The notes under the pieces are model-generated. The model was given only the letters and a program-made list of their open reading frames with translations, was not told the origin of the DNA and did no database searches. 64,000 bases of DNA from Pseudomonas nitroreducens. GTDB lineage: Bacteria > Pseudomonadota > Gammaproteobacteria > Pseudomonadales > Pseudomonadaceae. The position numbers and the translations under genes were made by a program. Shown in pieces: positions 1-9,459 of this stretch. Numbering within the stretch: position 1 is the first letter of the stretch; the number at the start of each line of letters is the position of its first letter. The stretch is from the NCBI RefSeq assembly GCF_024170165.1, contig NZ_JALJXP010000007.1, positions 186,001 to 250,000 of the forward strand, written 5' to 3'.

Positions 1-145
1 CGTCATCGGTCGCACCCACGGCCTTGGCCTGTTCCAGCGCCTGCTCGGTGAGGCGCATCTGCTCGCTGGGTGCCGGGTCGTTCGTCGCACAGCCGGCCAA
101 TGCAAACAAAGCCAGGCCGGCGACCATCATCCGTCGATTGATCAC
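1..145 (-). CDS. Lipoprotein, N-terminal part (DUF4398-like), truncated by window edge
   Basis: Only the first 48 codons are inside the window. The GTG start at 145 gives a short lipoprotein signal: two arginines, a hydrophobic stretch (VAGLALFALAG) and a LAGC lipobox with the cysteine at residue 19. The mature part begins SEQMRLTEQALEQAKAVGA, which resembles the start of DUF4398 outer-membrane lipoproteins with helical periplasmic domains. An internal ATG at 130 is a possible alternative start. It follows the solute-binding protein gene on the same strand with a 13-base gap, so the two are probably co-transcribed. Family assignment is tentative because the rest is missing. Confidence 0.6.
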   Translation of the reverse strand, partial: MINRRMMVAGLALFALAGCATNDPAPSEQMRLTEQALEQAKAVGATDD

Positions 146-158
146 GAAATCTCTTGTC

Positions 159-986
159 CTACTCGGTGGGAGTGCTGGCAGGCTGCAGCTGCTGAGCCTT
201 CCAGCGGGCCAGGTTGTCCTGCAGCAGGCGCTGCGGGACTCCGGCGGCCGTCAATTCTGTCATTTTTTTCGCCAGTTGTCCGCGCAGCCACGGGTCGTTA
301 CAGGCCGAGTTGTGCGACACGGTCAGGTACAGACCCTCGCTGGAGATCGGCGGTTCGAGCGGCTGCAGGTCGTCGGCCATGCCGAGGGTATCGGCGACCG
401 CCAGGCCGGGATAGTGCTCGTAGATCACATAGTCCGAGCGTTTGAGCAGCAGCTTCTGGAAGGCCTGGGTCAGGCTGGGCACCTCTTCCAGGGTCAGTTC
501 CTGCTTGGCGAAGCTATCGAAGTCCGGGCCGAAGCTGTTGTTCACCAGGGTGCCGCCCTTCAGGCCACGCAAGTCATCGCGACCGCTGTAGGGCGTGGTG
601 GCGTCCTTGCGCATCCACACCACGTTCTCGGTGGTGAGGAAGGCCGGATGGATGTAGTCCATGGTCTCCAGGCGCGGCGGCGTGAGGAAGGCGCCGGCGA
701 TCAGGTCGACCCGCCCCAGGCGCGCCTCTTCCTGGGCGCGGGCCCAGGAGCCGGTGTAGATCACCCGGATGTTCACCCCGACCGCCTTGCCGATCTGCTC
801 CAGCAGGTCGGCGTTGGCGCCGATCAATCGCTCCGGCTGCGCCGGGTCACGCCACAGGTAGGGCGGGTACTCCGGATTGCCGGTGGCCACCAGGCGTTCG
901 CACTTGCCCGCGGCCAAACCGGCCAGGGGCACGGAGAAAGTCACCAGCAGCAGCGCCGCACGGATCAACGTGGAGCAATCAGGCAT
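159..986 (-). CDS. Periplasmic amino-acid-type substrate-binding protein (SBP_bac_3 family)
   Basis: This 275-residue protein starts at the ATG at 986, which gives a clear Sec signal peptide (MPDCSTLIRAALLLVTFSVP, cleavage probably after LAAG). The reading frame is open further upstream to 1085, but that extension has no signal-like character. The mature protein begins with the pattern of PBPb-type binding proteins (a VATGNPEYPPYLWRD stretch, then GANADLLEQIGKAVGV, then a FLTPPR segment). No ABC permease or ATPase gene lies beside it, so it may be an orphan binding protein or part of a signalling role. The ligand is unknown. It is divergent from the hydrolase gene at 1084. Confidence 0.85.
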   Translation of the reverse strand: MPDCSTLIRAALLLVTFSVPLAGLAAGKCERLVATGNPEYPPYLWRDPAQPERLIGANADLLEQIGKAVGVNIRVIYTGSWARAQEEARLGRVDLIAGAFLTPPRLETMDYIHPAFLTTENVVWMRKDATTPYSGRDDLRGLKGGTLVNNSFGPDFDSFAKQELTLEEVPSLTQAFQKLLLKRSDYVIYEHYPGLAVADTLGMADDLQPLEPPISSEGLYLTVSHNSACNDPWLRGQLAKKMTELTAAGVPQRLLQDNLARWKAQQLQPASTPTE

Positions 987-1083
987 CGGTTGTCTCGCTC
1001 GCCAGAAGAAAGAACGGCCATGCTTAGAGCCGCAAAATGCTAGCGTAAAGCACACCGCCCCGATTTGGTAATAAGGACTTCTC

Positions 1084-2031
1084 ATGAAGAAAGCCCTTCT
1101 GGCCCTTCTCCTGCTGATAGCCGTCGCCGCCGGCGTGCTCTACGCCTTCCCGTCCACCTTGCTGGCAACGGCGCAGTACGTCGAAAGCGCCCGCGCGCGG
1201 CTATCGACCAACAGCCTGCAGGTCGACGACCTCGACATCACCTACTACGAGGGCGGCCCGGAAAAAGCCCAGACCATCCTGCTGATCCACGGCTTCGGTG
1301 CCGACAAGAGCAACTGGCCGCGCTTCGCCCGCTTCCTGACCAGGGACTACCACGTCATCGCCGTCGACCTGCCGGGTTTCGGCGACAGCAGCAAGCCGGA
1401 GAACATCAGCTACGACGTCGGCACCCAGGCCGAGCGCCTGGCGGACTTCATGCGCGAACAGGGCATCGGCCGCTTCCACGTGGTCGGCAACTCCATGGGC
1501 GGGCACATCGCCGCACTGCTGGCCGCGCGGCATCCGCAGGAGGTGCTGTCGCTCGGCCTGTTCGACAACGCCGGCGTCATGGCGCCGCACCCGAGCGAAC
1601 TGTTCGAGCGCCTCAAGGCTGGCGAGAACCCGCTGGTACTGCGCTCGGTGGACGACTTCCCGGCCCTGCTCGACTTCGTCTTCGTGCAGAAGCCGCCGCT
1701 GCCGTCTCGGCTGCGGGACTATCTGGCCGAACGCTCGCTGCAACGCAGCGCGTTCAATGCCATGGTCTTCCAGCAGTTGCGTGAGCGCTACATCCCGCTG
1801 GAGCCGGAACTGCCGAAGATCACCGCGCCGACCCTGCTGCTGTGGGGCGACCGCGACCGCGTGCTGGACGTCTCCAGCATCGAAGTGATGAAGCCGCTGC
1901 TGAAGAAGCCCAGCGTGGCCATCCTGCGCGATTGCGGGCATGTGCCGATGATCGAGCGCCCCGAGGAAACCGCCCGCCTCTACCTGGACTTCCTCCAGCA
2001 GAACCACGCACCGGTGGCCGTGGCGAACTGA
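1084..2031 (+). CDS. Alpha/beta hydrolase, membrane-anchored lipase/esterase-like
   Basis: The 315-residue protein has an N-terminal hydrophobic segment (residues 3-21) that could be a signal anchor, followed by an alpha/beta hydrolase fold. The HGFG oxyanion segment is at 69-72, the nucleophile elbow GNSMGG puts Ser137 as nucleophile, WGDRD gives Asp258 and CGHVP gives His286, so the catalytic triad is complete. It corresponds by position and look to the probable lipase PA2949 of P. aeruginosa. The natural substrate is not evident. A strong hairpin terminator follows immediately and is shared with the convergent fabV. Confidence 0.88.
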   Translation: MKKALLALLLLIAVAAGVLYAFPSTLLATAQYVESARARLSTNSLQVDDLDITYYEGGPEKAQTILLIHGFGADKSNWPRFARFLTRDYHVIAVDLPGFGDSSKPENISYDVGTQAERLADFMREQGIGRFHVVGNSMGGHIAALLAARHPQEVLSLGLFDNAGVMAPHPSELFERLKAGENPLVLRSVDDFPALLDFVFVQKPPLPSRLRDYLAERSLQRSAFNAMVFQQLRERYIPLEPELPKITAPTLLLWGDRDRVLDVSSIEVMKPLLKKPSVAILRDCGHVPMIERPEETARLYLDFLQQNHAPVAVAN

Positions 2032-2041
2032 TCGCGGCCGG

Positions 2042-2079
2042 AAAACAGCAACGGCGCCCTGGGGCGCCGTTGCTGTTTT
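2042..2079. terminator. Bidirectional rho-independent terminator, hydrolase / fabV
   Basis: Arms of about 17 bases (AACAGCAACGGCGCCC and its complement) with A-rich and T-rich flanks lie between two convergent genes, so the same hairpin can stop transcription in both directions. Confidence 0.85.
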
Positions 2080-2091
2080 ATCGCGTCGAAC

Positions 2092-3288
2092 TCAGAGCTG
2101 GATCAGATTCGGAATCTGCACGTCCGGGTTGACGTCCTGCTCGTAGTCAACGCCGGCGATCTCGAAGCCGAACAGACGCAGGAACTCGGACTTGTAGCCG
2201 GTGAAGTCGGTCAGCTGGTACAGGTTCTCGTTGGTCACCTTGTTCCACAGGTCCTTCACGGTGTCCTGCACCTCCGGCTGCAGCTCCTTGTAGTCGGCGC
2301 GCAGGCGGCCGTCGGCGTCCAGGTGCGGTTCGGCGCCGTACAGGCTTTCGCGGAACAGGCCATCGACCTGCTCGATGCAGCCTTCGTGGGTGCCTTTCTC
2401 CTTCATCACCTTGAACAGCAGCGACAGGTACAGCGGCATCATCGGGATGGCCGAGCTGGCCTGGGTGACCACGGCCTTCAGCACGGACACGCGAGCGTCG
2501 CCACCGGTGGCGGCCAGCTTCTCGCGAATGCCCAGGACCTTCTGGTCCAGGTCCTTCTTCGCGGCGCCGATGGAGCCGTTCCAATAGAGGTCGTGGGTGA
2601 TCTCTTCGCCCAGGTAGGTGAAGGCCGTGGTCTTGGCACCGTCGGCCAGCACACCGGCTTCCTGCAGGGCATCGATCCACATCTGCCAGTCTTCACCGCC
2701 CATCACCGCGACGGTGTTGGCGATTTCCTCAGGCGTCGCCGGCTCCATCACGCTTTCCTTGATCACTTCCTTGTCGGTGTCCAGACCACGGAAGTTGACG
2801 GCCTTGCCGACCGGCTTGAGCACGGAGTTGAAGACCTCGCCGGTCTTCGGATGGGTGCGGCGCGGAGCAGCCAGGCTGTAGACGACCAGGTCGACCTTGC
2901 CCAGGTCCTGCTTGATGGTGTCGATGGTGACTTGCTTCACTTCATCAGAGAAGGCGTCGCCATTGATGCTGCGCGCGTACAGGCCCTTGGCCTTGGCGAA
3001 CTTCTCGAAGGCAGCGGAGTTGTACCAGCCGGCAGTGCCCGCCTTGGTCTCGCTGCCGGGGCGCTCGAAGAACACGCCCAGGGTGTCGGCGCCGGCGCCG
3101 AAGGCAGCGCTGATGCGCGCAGCCAGGCCATAGCCGGTGGAGGAACCGATGACCAGGACCTTCTTCGGACCGTTGGCGATGGGGCCGTGCGCCTCGACGT
3201 ACTCGATCTGTTCCTTGACGTTGGCTTCACAGCCGGTCGGGTGGGTAGTGACGCAGATGAAGCCACGCACGCGCGGTTTGATGATCAT
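2092..3288 (-). CDS. fabV: Enoyl-[acyl-carrier-protein] reductase FabV (NADH)
   Basis: The 398-residue product is the usual length of FabV, the enoyl-ACP reductase that completes each elongation cycle of type II fatty-acid synthesis. It starts [17 protein letters not shown]. The nucleotide-binding [11 protein letters not shown] is at 49-57, and the FabV-type catalytic spacing Tyr-X8-Lys is present (Tyr235, Lys244), which separates it from FabI (Tyr-X6-Lys). FabV enzymes are known for intrinsic resistance to triclosan. Frames extending upstream to 3606 are not supported by the family. It lies downstream of etfA but behind a terminator and has its own 170-base upstream region. Confidence 0.97.
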   Translation of the reverse strand: MIIKPRVRGFICVTTHPTGCEANVKEQIEYVEAHGPIANGPKKVLVIGSSTGYGLAARISAAFGAGADTLGVFFERPGSETKAGTAGWYNSAAFEKFAKAKGLYARSINGDAFSDEVKQVTIDTIKQDLGKVDLVVYSLAAPRRTHPKTGEVFNSVLKPVGKAVNFRGLDTDKEVIKESVMEPATPEEIANTVAVMGGEDWQMWIDALQEAGVLADGAKTTAFTYLGEEITHDLYWNGSIGAAKKDLDQKVLGIREKLAATGGDARVSVLKAVVTQASSAIPMMPLYLSLLFKVMKEKGTHEGCIEQVDGLFRESLYGAEPHLDADGRLRADYKELQPEVQDTVKDLWNKVTNENLYQLTDFTGYKSEFLRLFGFEIAGVDYEQDVNPDVQIPNLIQL

Positions 3289-3458
3289 GAAAACCTCGGT
3301 AGCCAGGTGTCGATTGAACACATTCAGGAACTGGAGACGACGCGCATTGTAGATGAGACACCTTCGCCGGTGGACTTCTCGGCAAAGATTCGTGACCAAT
3401 GGGTCATCTGCGCGCTGAAACTGCCATTTCCCGAGGAAAATCAGGGACCTGAAATGAA

Positions 3459-3483
3459 AGAACCCGCCACGGGGGCGGGTTCC
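3459..3483. terminator. Terminator after etfBA
   Basis: Stem AACCCGCC / GGCGGGTT with a five-base loop, between the etfA stop codon and fabV. On the minus strand it is followed by a short T run. Confidence 0.75.
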
Positions 3484-3502
3484 TTCATAGAGAGGATCGG
3501 GC

Positions 3503-4432
3503 TCAGACGGCCTTTTCCAGCTCCGGTACGGCTTCGAACAGGTCAGCGACCAGGCCGTAGTCGGCGACCTGGAAGATCGGCGCCTCTTCGTCCTTGTTGA
3601 TCGCAACGATCACTTTCGAGTCCTTCATGCCCGCCAGGTGCTGGATGGCGCCGGAGATACCGACGGCCACGTACAGCTGCGGAGCAACGATCTTGCCGGT
3701 CTGGCCGACCTGCATGTCGTTGGGCACGAAGCCGGCGTCGACGGCGGCGCGGGAAGCACCAACGGCAGCGCCCAGCTTGTCGGCCAGGGAGTAGAGGATG
3801 CTGAAGTTGTCGCCATTGCCCATGCCGCGGCCGCCGGAAACGACGATCTTGGCAGCGGTCAGTTCCGGGCGGTCGGACTTGGCCAGTTCTTCGCCCACGA
3901 AGGCGGACTTGCCGGCATCGGCCGGGCCGGAAACGGCTTCGACAGCAGCCGAACCACCTTCGGCAGCGACGGCGTCGAAGCCGGTGCCACGTACGGTGAT
4001 GACCTTGATGGCAGCCGAGGACTGCACGGTAGCGATAGCGTTACCGGCATAGATCGGGCGCTTGAAGGTGTCGGCGCTGACCACTTCGGTGATCTCGGAG
4101 ATCTGGTCGACGTCCAGCAGCGCAGCGACGCGCGGCAGGAAGTTCTTGCCGTTGGTGGTAGCGGCGGCCAGCACGTGGCTGTAGCCCTTGCCCAGTTCAG
4201 CGATCAGCGGAGCGACGTTCTCCGGCAGCTGATGAGCGTAGGCAGCGTTGTCGGCGACCAGCACCTTGGCAACACCGGCGATCTTGGCAGCGGCTTCAGC
4301 CACGCCACCAACGTTCTGGCCGGCGACCAGGACAGCGATGTCACCACCGATCTTCTGCGCGGCAGCGACAGTGTTCAGAGTGGCAGCGCCCAGTGCGCCG
4401 TTGTTGTGCTCAGCGATTACCAGGATAGCCAT
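3503..4432 (-). CDS. etfA: Electron transfer flavoprotein alpha subunit
   Basis: The 309-residue FAD-binding subunit of ETF accepts electrons from acyl-CoA dehydrogenases and passes them to ETF-ubiquinone oxidoreductase. The C-terminal FAD domain is intact: [12 protein letters not shown] at 199-210, GQTGK at 243-247 and [12 protein letters not shown] at 258-269. Its ATG overlaps the etfB stop (TGATG), so translation of the two subunits is coupled. The divergent ETF-QO gene completes the electron route to the quinone pool. Confidence 0.97.
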   Translation of the reverse strand: MAILVIAEHNNGALGAATLNTVAAAQKIGGDIAVLVAGQNVGGVAEAAAKIAGVAKVLVADNAAYAHQLPENVAPLIAELGKGYSHVLAAATTNGKNFLPRVAALLDVDQISEITEVVSADTFKRPIYAGNAIATVQSSAAIKVITVRGTGFDAVAAEGGSAAVEAVSGPADAGKSAFVGEELAKSDRPELTAAKIVVSGGRGMGNGDNFSILYSLADKLGAAVGASRAAVDAGFVPNDMQVGQTGKIVAPQLYVAVGISGAIQHLAGMKDSKVIVAINKDEEAPIFQVADYGLVADLFEAVPELEKAV

Positions 4433-5181
4433 CAGATTACTTTCGCCTCGTTCTTCAGTTTCTCGACCAGTTCAGCAACGGACTTGACCTTGATGCCAGC
4501 GCTACGGGCAGCCGGAGCTTCGACTTTTACGGTCTTCACGGTGGAAGCGGTGGAAACGCCCAGGGCGTCCGGGGTCACCACGTCCAGCGGCTTCTTCTTC
4601 GCCTTCATGATGTTGGGCAGCGACGCGTAGCGCGGCTCGTTCAGGCGCAGGTCGGTGGTGACGATGGCCGGAAGATTCAGGGCAACGGTCTGCAGGCCGC
4701 CGTCGATTTCACGGGTGACGTTGACCTTGTCGCCAGCCACTTCGACCTTGGAGGCGAAGGTGCCCTGGGCGTAGCCGGTCAGCGCAGCCAGCATCTGGCC
4801 GGTCTGGTTGTTGTCGCTGTCGATGGCCTGCTTGCCGAGGATGACCAGCTGCGGCTGCTCCTTGTCGACAATGGCTTTCAGCGCCTTGGCGATGGCCAGG
4901 GAGCTCAGTTCTTCGTTGGATTCGACGAGGATGGCGCGATCAGCACCCAGAGCCAGCGCGGTACGCAGTTGCTCCTGGGCAGCGGTCGGGCCGACGGAGA
5001 CCGCAACGATCTCAGTGGCGACGCCTTTCTCTTTCAGGCGAACGGCCTCTTCCACGGCGATTTCGCAGAAGGGGTTCATGGACATCTTGACGTTGGCGAG
5101 ATCGACGCCGGAGTTGTCCGCCTTGACGCGGACCTTGACGTTATAGTCAACCACTCGTTTGACAGCTACAAGAACCTTCAT
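4432..5181 (-). CDS. etfB: Electron transfer flavoprotein beta subunit
   Basis: The 249-residue product begins [20 protein letters not shown], the normal ETF-beta N terminus; the longer open frame to 5340 lacks similarity. The core segments [16 protein letters not shown] and [13 protein letters not shown] belong to the AMP-binding ETF-beta fold. It forms the heterodimer with EtfA, one nucleotide of overlap downstream. A candidate promoter (TTGAAT at 5382-5377, TAGAAT at 5361-5356) overlaps a PsrA-type operator, so it is probably repressed by PsrA when long-chain acyl-CoAs are scarce. Confidence 0.97.
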   Translation of the reverse strand: MKVLVAVKRVVDYNVKVRVKADNSGVDLANVKMSMNPFCEIAVEEAVRLKEKGVATEIVAVSVGPTAAQEQLRTALALGADRAILVESNEELSSLAIAKALKAIVDKEQPQLVILGKQAIDSDNNQTGQMLAALTGYAQGTFASKVEVAGDKVNVTREIDGGLQTVALNLPAIVTTDLRLNEPRYASLPNIMKAKKKPLDVVTPDALGVSTASTVKTVKVEAPAARSAGIKVKSVAELVEKLKNEAKVI

Positions 5182-5355
5182 GGATTCCTCGTTTTTCTCC
5201 GGTGAATAGGAATGTCGCCAGACAGGCCTGGCTGGTAGTGCACGCCATCTGCGACTACATCCAGCGCAACGCGACCGCAAAACCGCAGGTATCTTGACCG
5301 CATCGACCGGGCGGGTCAATACACGAAAATACCCCTTCATAAGCCGCGGACCCCG

Positions 5356-5382
5356 ATTCTATCAGGGTTACGCGCGATTCAA
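5356..5382 (-). promoter_or_regulatory. Candidate sigma70 promoter of etfBA
   Basis: TTGAAT and TAGAAT are separated by 15 bases (16 if TTTGAA is used). The -35 element overlaps the PsrA-like box, which would fit repression by occlusion. Predicted by eye only. Confidence 0.55.
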
Positions 5383-5393
5383 ACAAACGTTTG
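5380..5393. promoter_or_regulatory. PsrA-type operator between etfB and ETF-QO
   Basis: CAAAC-AAAC-GTTTG matches the published PsrA motif (G/C)AAAC-N2-4-GTTT(G/C). It sits in the divergent 343-base etfB/ETF-QO intergenic region; the rest of that region shows only the two candidate promoters. PsrA itself is encoded at 55470-56186. Confidence 0.75.
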
Positions 5394-5412
5394 TATTGCG
5401 CTCGATAAAGGG

Positions 5413-5442
5413 TTTAGATATAGCAACAGGTCTAGCTATAAT
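5413..5442 (+). promoter_or_regulatory. Candidate sigma70 promoter of ETF-QO
   Basis: A perfect TATAAT at 5437-5442 is preceded by TTTAGA at 5413-5418 with an 18-base spacer. This leaves a leader of about 75 bases with an AGGAGA ribosome-binding site before the GTG start at 5525. Confidence 0.65.
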
Positions 5443-5524
5443 GCGCCCCGCTCTTACTGGGTGGGGGCACGCCCATCCCAATACCTACAAAATGCCCAGA
5501 GCCTTGATTCAGGAGAGATCGATA

Positions 5525-7180
5525 GTGGAACGCGAATTTATGGAATTCGACGTCGTCATCGTCGGCGCCGGCCCTGCCGGTCTGTCCGCCGCATGCCGAC
5601 TGAAACAGAAGGCCGCCGACGCCGGTCAGGAAATCAGCGTCTGTGTGGTCGAGAAGGGTTCCGAGGTGGGCGCCCACATCCTCTCGGGCGCCGTGTTCGA
5701 GCCCCGCGCGCTGAACGAGCTGTTCCCCAACTGGAAGGAACTCGAAGCGCCGCTCAACACCCCCGTCAAGCGCGACGACATCTATGTGCTCAAGAGCCCG
5801 GAAGCAGCGGCCAAGGTGCCGAACTTCTTCGTGCCCAAGACCATGCACAACGAAGGCAACTACATCATCTCCCTGGGCAACCTGTGCCGCTGGCTGGCCC
5901 AGCAGGCCGAAGGCCTGGGCGTCGAGATCTACCCGGGCTTCGCCGCCCAGGAAGCGCTGATCGACGAGAATGGCGTGGTGCGCGGCATTGTCACCGGTGA
6001 CCTGGGCGTCGACCGTGAAGGCAATCCGAAAGAGGGTTACTACACCCCGGGCATGGAACTGCGCGCCAAGTACACCCTGTTCGCCGAAGGCTGCCGTGGC
6101 CACATCGGTAAACAACTGATCAAGAAGTACAAGCTCGACAGCGAAGCCGACGCCCAGCACTACGGCATCGGCATCAAGGAAATCTGGGACATCGACCCGT
6201 CCAAGCACGAGCAGGGCCTGGTAGTGCACACCGCCGGCTGGCCGCTGAACGACGACAACCCGGGTGGCTCCTTCCTTTATCACCTGGAAAACAACCAGGT
6301 GGTGGTCGGCCTGATCATCGACCTGTCCTACACCAACCCGCACCTGTCGCCGTTCGACGAGTTCCAGCGCTACAAGCACCACCCGGTGATCAAGCAGTAC
6401 CTGGAAGGCGGCAAGCGCGTGGCCTACGGCGCTCGCGCCATCTGCAAGGGCGGCCTGAACTCGCTGCCGAAGATGGTCTTCCCGGGCGGCGCGCTGATCG
6501 GTTGCGACCTGGGCACCCTGAACTTCGCCAAGATCAAGGGCAGCCACACCGCCATGAAGTCCGGCATGCTGGCCGCCGACTCCGTGGCCGAAGCCCTGTT
6601 CGCCGGCCGCGAAGGCGGCGACGTGCTGAACAACTACGTCGATGCCTTCAAGGGCAGCTGGCTGTACGACGAGCTGTTCCGCAGCCGTAACTTCGGCGCG
6701 GCGATGCACAAGTTCGGCGCCATCGGTGGCGGTGCGTTCAACTTCATCGACCAGAACATCTTCGGCGGCAAGCTGCCGTTCACCCTGCACGATACGACTC
6801 CGGACTACGCGACCCTGAAGAAGGCCAGCGAAGCGCCGAAGATCGACTATCCGAAGCCGGACGGCAAACTCAGCTTCGACAAGCTCTCCTCGGTGTTCCT
6901 CTCCAACACCAACCACGAGGAAGACCAGCCGATCCACCTGAAGCTGACCGACCCGAACACCCCGATCGCCAAGAACCTGCCGCTCTACGACGAGCCTGCG
7001 CAGCGTTACTGCCCGGCCGGCGTGTACGAAGTAGTGAGCAACGACGACGGCAGCAAGCGCTTCCAGATCAACGCCCAGAACTGCGTGCACTGCAAGACCT
7101 GCGACATCAAGGACCCGGCCCAGAACATCACCTGGGTGGCCCCCGAGGGCACCGGCGGTCCGAACTACCCCAACATGTAA
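5525..7180 (+). CDS. Electron transfer flavoprotein-ubiquinone oxidoreductase
   Basis: The 551-residue enzyme is the inner-membrane FAD and [4Fe-4S] protein that moves electrons from reduced ETF to ubiquinone. The GTG start gives VEREFMEFDVVIVGAGPAG, with AGGAGA nine bases upstream; the open frame back to 5294 crosses the promoter and is not coding. The FAD motif GAGPAGLSAA is at 15-24. The C-terminal ferredoxin-like part has the cluster ligands Cys496, Cys520, Cys523 and Cys526 (CVHCKTC). It is divergent from etfBA and shares the PsrA-type operator. Confidence 0.96.
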   Translation: MEREFMEFDVVIVGAGPAGLSAACRLKQKAADAGQEISVCVVEKGSEVGAHILSGAVFEPRALNELFPNWKELEAPLNTPVKRDDIYVLKSPEAAAKVPNFFVPKTMHNEGNYIISLGNLCRWLAQQAEGLGVEIYPGFAAQEALIDENGVVRGIVTGDLGVDREGNPKEGYYTPGMELRAKYTLFAEGCRGHIGKQLIKKYKLDSEADAQHYGIGIKEIWDIDPSKHEQGLVVHTAGWPLNDDNPGGSFLYHLENNQVVVGLIIDLSYTNPHLSPFDEFQRYKHHPVIKQYLEGGKRVAYGARAICKGGLNSLPKMVFPGGALIGCDLGTLNFAKIKGSHTAMKSGMLAADSVAEALFAGREGGDVLNNYVDAFKGSWLYDELFRSRNFGAAMHKFGAIGGGAFNFIDQNIFGGKLPFTLHDTTPDYATLKKASEAPKIDYPKPDGKLSFDKLSSVFLSNTNHEEDQPIHLKLTDPNTPIAKNLPLYDEPAQRYCPAGVYEVVSNDDGSKRFQINAQNCVHCKTCDIKDPAQNITWVAPEGTGGPNYPNM

Positions 7181-7197
7181 TTGAGTTGGCGGTAACG

Positions 7198-7225
7198 AAA
7201 AAGGCTCCCTCGGGAGCCTTTTTTG
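7198..7225 (+). terminator. Terminator after ETF-QO
   Basis: Stem AGGCTCCC / GGGAGCCT with a two-to-four-base loop, followed by a run of six T. Confidence 0.88.
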
Positions 7226-7287
7226 CAAGTTCGAAAAAGTTGTAGCGAAGCCGGAATCGAACTACCGGCCGCGTTCAGACCAGTAGG

Positions 7288-7866
7288 TCACGGCTGCGGC
7301 GCGATGGGGAAGAACTCCCCCGAACTCCAGACGACCAACCACTCAACGCCGTCGATCTCGCGGGGAACTGCCAGTTCCACCAGTTGGTAGAACACGTTGC
7401 GATGGATCAGCGCTTCCAGGTTTACCCGCACCAGCACATAGGGCGACGGCTCCTGGGTCTGCGGGTCCAGTTCGACCCGGATCGGATGCGCAGCATCGGC
7501 CACCACGTCGTCCTCGACGTTAGTGGTGAAGCGCAGCACCTGCTGCTGGCCCTCCCCCTCAACCGCCAGGGTGACGGCAACAAACGGCGCGTCATCGACG
7601 GTGATTCCGCACTTCTCCACCGGGGTGACCAGGAAATAGTCGTCGCCATCGCGGCGGATGATGGTGGAGAACAGGCGCACCATCGGCTTGCGGCCAATCG
7701 GCGTGCCCAGGTAATACCAGGTGCCGTCGCGGGCGATGCGCATGTCTATGTCGCCGCAGCAGTCGGGGTTCCACAGATGCACCGGCGGCAGCCCCTTTTC
7801 CTTGCTGGCGGGGATCTGCGCCAGCAGGTTGCCGGCCCGGTCCGATTGAGTCTGTGGATCAGTCAT
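7288..7866 (-). CDS. DUF1285 domain protein
   Basis: The 192-residue soluble protein has features of DUF1285: an early [21 protein letters not shown] block, a [16 protein letters not shown] segment and [12 protein letters not shown]. The function is not established in the family, although folds described for such proteins are PF06938-like. Its ATG overlaps the stop codon of the upstream lipoprotein gene (ATGA), so the pair is a coupled operon. It corresponds by order to PA2954. Confidence 0.88.
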   Translation of the reverse strand: MTDPQTQSDRAGNLLAQIPASKEKGLPPVHLWNPDCCGDIDMRIARDGTWYYLGTPIGRKPMVRLFSTIIRRDGDDYFLVTPVEKCGITVDDAPFVAVTLAVEGEGQQQVLRFTTNVEDDVVADAAHPIRVELDPQTQEPSPYVLVRVNLEALIHRNVFYQLVELAVPREIDGVEWLVVWSSGEFFPIAPQP

Positions 7867-8474
7867 TGGTACTCCTCACGCGTCTTCACCCCCAGCAGGC
7901 TGCGGGCATAGTCTTCCAGCGGTCGCCCGATCAGGTCCTCGGGGCTGGCGTCATAGAATGTCAGAAAACCGCCGCGGCTGCGGATAGTCGCACTGTCCAC
8001 CAGGTAGCGGTTGTCGGTCTCGATCAGCATCACCTGGATCACGCTGCGATCGCGGCCCACGGCGTTGTCGGTGTCTTCATACTGCTCGTAGGTGCCGGCA
8101 TTGTCCTCCCCACGGGCGAAGCGCGTATACAGCAGATAATTGGCGCCCGCCGCGCGCGCCTCCTGCATCGCCCCTTCCAGCCCCAGCGGGGTCTTGGCCC
8201 GGCGCACCAGCGGGAAGTACTGGACGAAGCCCTTGAACGCCTCCTCCGCCACCACATTGGGCCGCGCATAGGGATGGCCGGGCGGCACGAACGGGCCCTG
8301 GGCGATATAGATGAAGGAATCCTGCTGCAGGCGCCAGTTCGAGGTGCGGCGCGTCTGGCTGTGATCGAGGAAGCCCGCGTCGCGCAGGTAGTAATCGGTG
8401 CCGTCGGCCAGGTCGTTGGGGCTCATGCAACCGCCCAGGGCGGCGAAGGCAAGGATCAGTATCAGATGGCGCAT
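7863..8474 (-). CDS. DUF4823-type lipoprotein
   Basis: The 203-residue protein starts at the ATG at 8474. It has a lipoprotein signal ([16 protein letters not shown], lipidated Cys16), followed by a charged mature domain containing [16 protein letters not shown] and a C-terminal region with [20 protein letters not shown]. That domain resembles DUF4823. The residue after the lipid cysteine is Met, so it is not an Asp+2 retention signal and outer-membrane sorting is expected. It is coupled to the DUF1285 gene by a four-base overlap. Function unknown. Confidence 0.85.
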   Translation of the reverse strand: MRHLILILAFAALGGCMSPNDLADGTDYYLRDAGFLDHSQTRRTSNWRLQQDSFIYIAQGPFVPPGHPYARPNVVAEEAFKGFVQYFPLVRRAKTPLGLEGAMQEARAAGANYLLYTRFARGEDNAGTYEQYEDTDNAVGRDRSVIQVMLIETDNRYLVDSATIRSRGGFLTFYDASPEDLIGRPLEDYARSLLGVKTREEYQ

Positions 8475-8538
8475 GCAAAGTCTCCGGAGCCGGCGACGAA
8501 AAACCGGCATTCGGGCAGGCAATGCAGCTTCCGCGCCA

Positions 8539-9432
8539 TCACAGTCCGCGCTGCCATTCCTGGCGCAGGTGCGCACGCTGGGGTTGCTCGATGGCCTGGC
8601 GGACCTGGGCGAGCAACTTCGCCTTGTCCGCCCCCAGCGTGCCCTTGAGCACCAGGTAGTTGGACGCGTGGTCGCTGCGGAACACCGTGTCGCGCAGCTC
8701 CAGCGCACTCAGCAGGCGCTCGACCTCGACGAACAGTTCCGCCTGGGTCAGCGGCTGGAAGTCCGGGAAGCCGGCGCGGTAGCGCTCCTCGCCGGTCGGG
8801 AAGCTCACCACCAGGGTGGAGAGGAACTCCGGCTGCGCCTCGTTCATCAGGCGCGCCGAGTTGTCGGCATGCTGGGCGCTCAGCGTGCTGCCGCCCAGGC
8901 CGTTGAGGACCATCACCGAGCGCTTGATCCCCGCCTCGCCCAGCTTCTGCAGGGCATCCAGCGTCGAGGCATAGGTCTCGCCCTTGTTCACCCGCGCCAG
9001 CACTTCGTCGTCGCCGGACTCGGCGCCCACGTAAGCCATGCGCAGGCCGGCATCGGCCAGTTCCTTCAGCTCCTCCACCGATTTCTTGCGCAGGTTGCGC
9101 GGCAGGCAGTAGCTGGAGACGCGATCCACCTCGGGCATGTGCTCACGGATCGCGCGCAGGATGTTGAGCAGGCGCCGCGTCGGCAGCACCAGCGCATCGC
9201 CGTCGGCGAGGAACACCCGCTGGACGATCAGGCGCTCGCCGCAGCGGCGAATCTCTTCCAGCACTTCGGCTTCGTCGCGGGCGCGGAATTTCTTCTGCGG
9301 TTGCGTGTACATCTCGCAAAAGCCGCACTGGTTCCACGAGCAACCGTTGGTGACCGGAAGGATGAGCGAGTGCGCCTCGCTCGGCGGCCGGAACACCGGC
9401 TCGATGTAGGAGATGGGGAATTCGTTGGGCAT
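8539..9432 (-). CDS. Radical SAM protein with CX4CX2C cluster motif
   Basis: The 297-residue protein has a radical SAM core. The cluster motif is unusual: Cys31, Cys36 and Cys39 (CSWNQCGFC), that is CX4CX2C instead of CX3CX2C. A FLADGDALVLP segment and YVGAESGDDEVLARVNKG follow, typical of the SAM-binding and Elp3/HemN-like barrel. No B12, TRAM or second-cluster domain is visible, so substrate and reaction are unknown. It lies 27 bases downstream of the MoaA-like gene on the same strand, suggesting joint expression. Confidence 0.85.
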   Translation of the reverse strand: MPNEFPISYIEPVFRPPSEAHSLILPVTNGCSWNQCGFCEMYTQPQKKFRARDEAEVLEEIRRCGERLIVQRVFLADGDALVLPTRRLLNILRAIREHMPEVDRVSSYCLPRNLRKKSVEELKELADAGLRMAYVGAESGDDEVLARVNKGETYASTLDALQKLGEAGIKRSVMVLNGLGGSTLSAQHADNSARLMNEAQPEFLSTLVVSFPTGEERYRAGFPDFQPLTQAELFVEVERLLSALELRDTVFRSDHASNYLVLKGTLGADKAKLLAQVRQAIEQPQRAHLRQEWQRGL

Positions 9433-9459
9433 GGGCTAATCAGGTCTTGAGGGGCGATC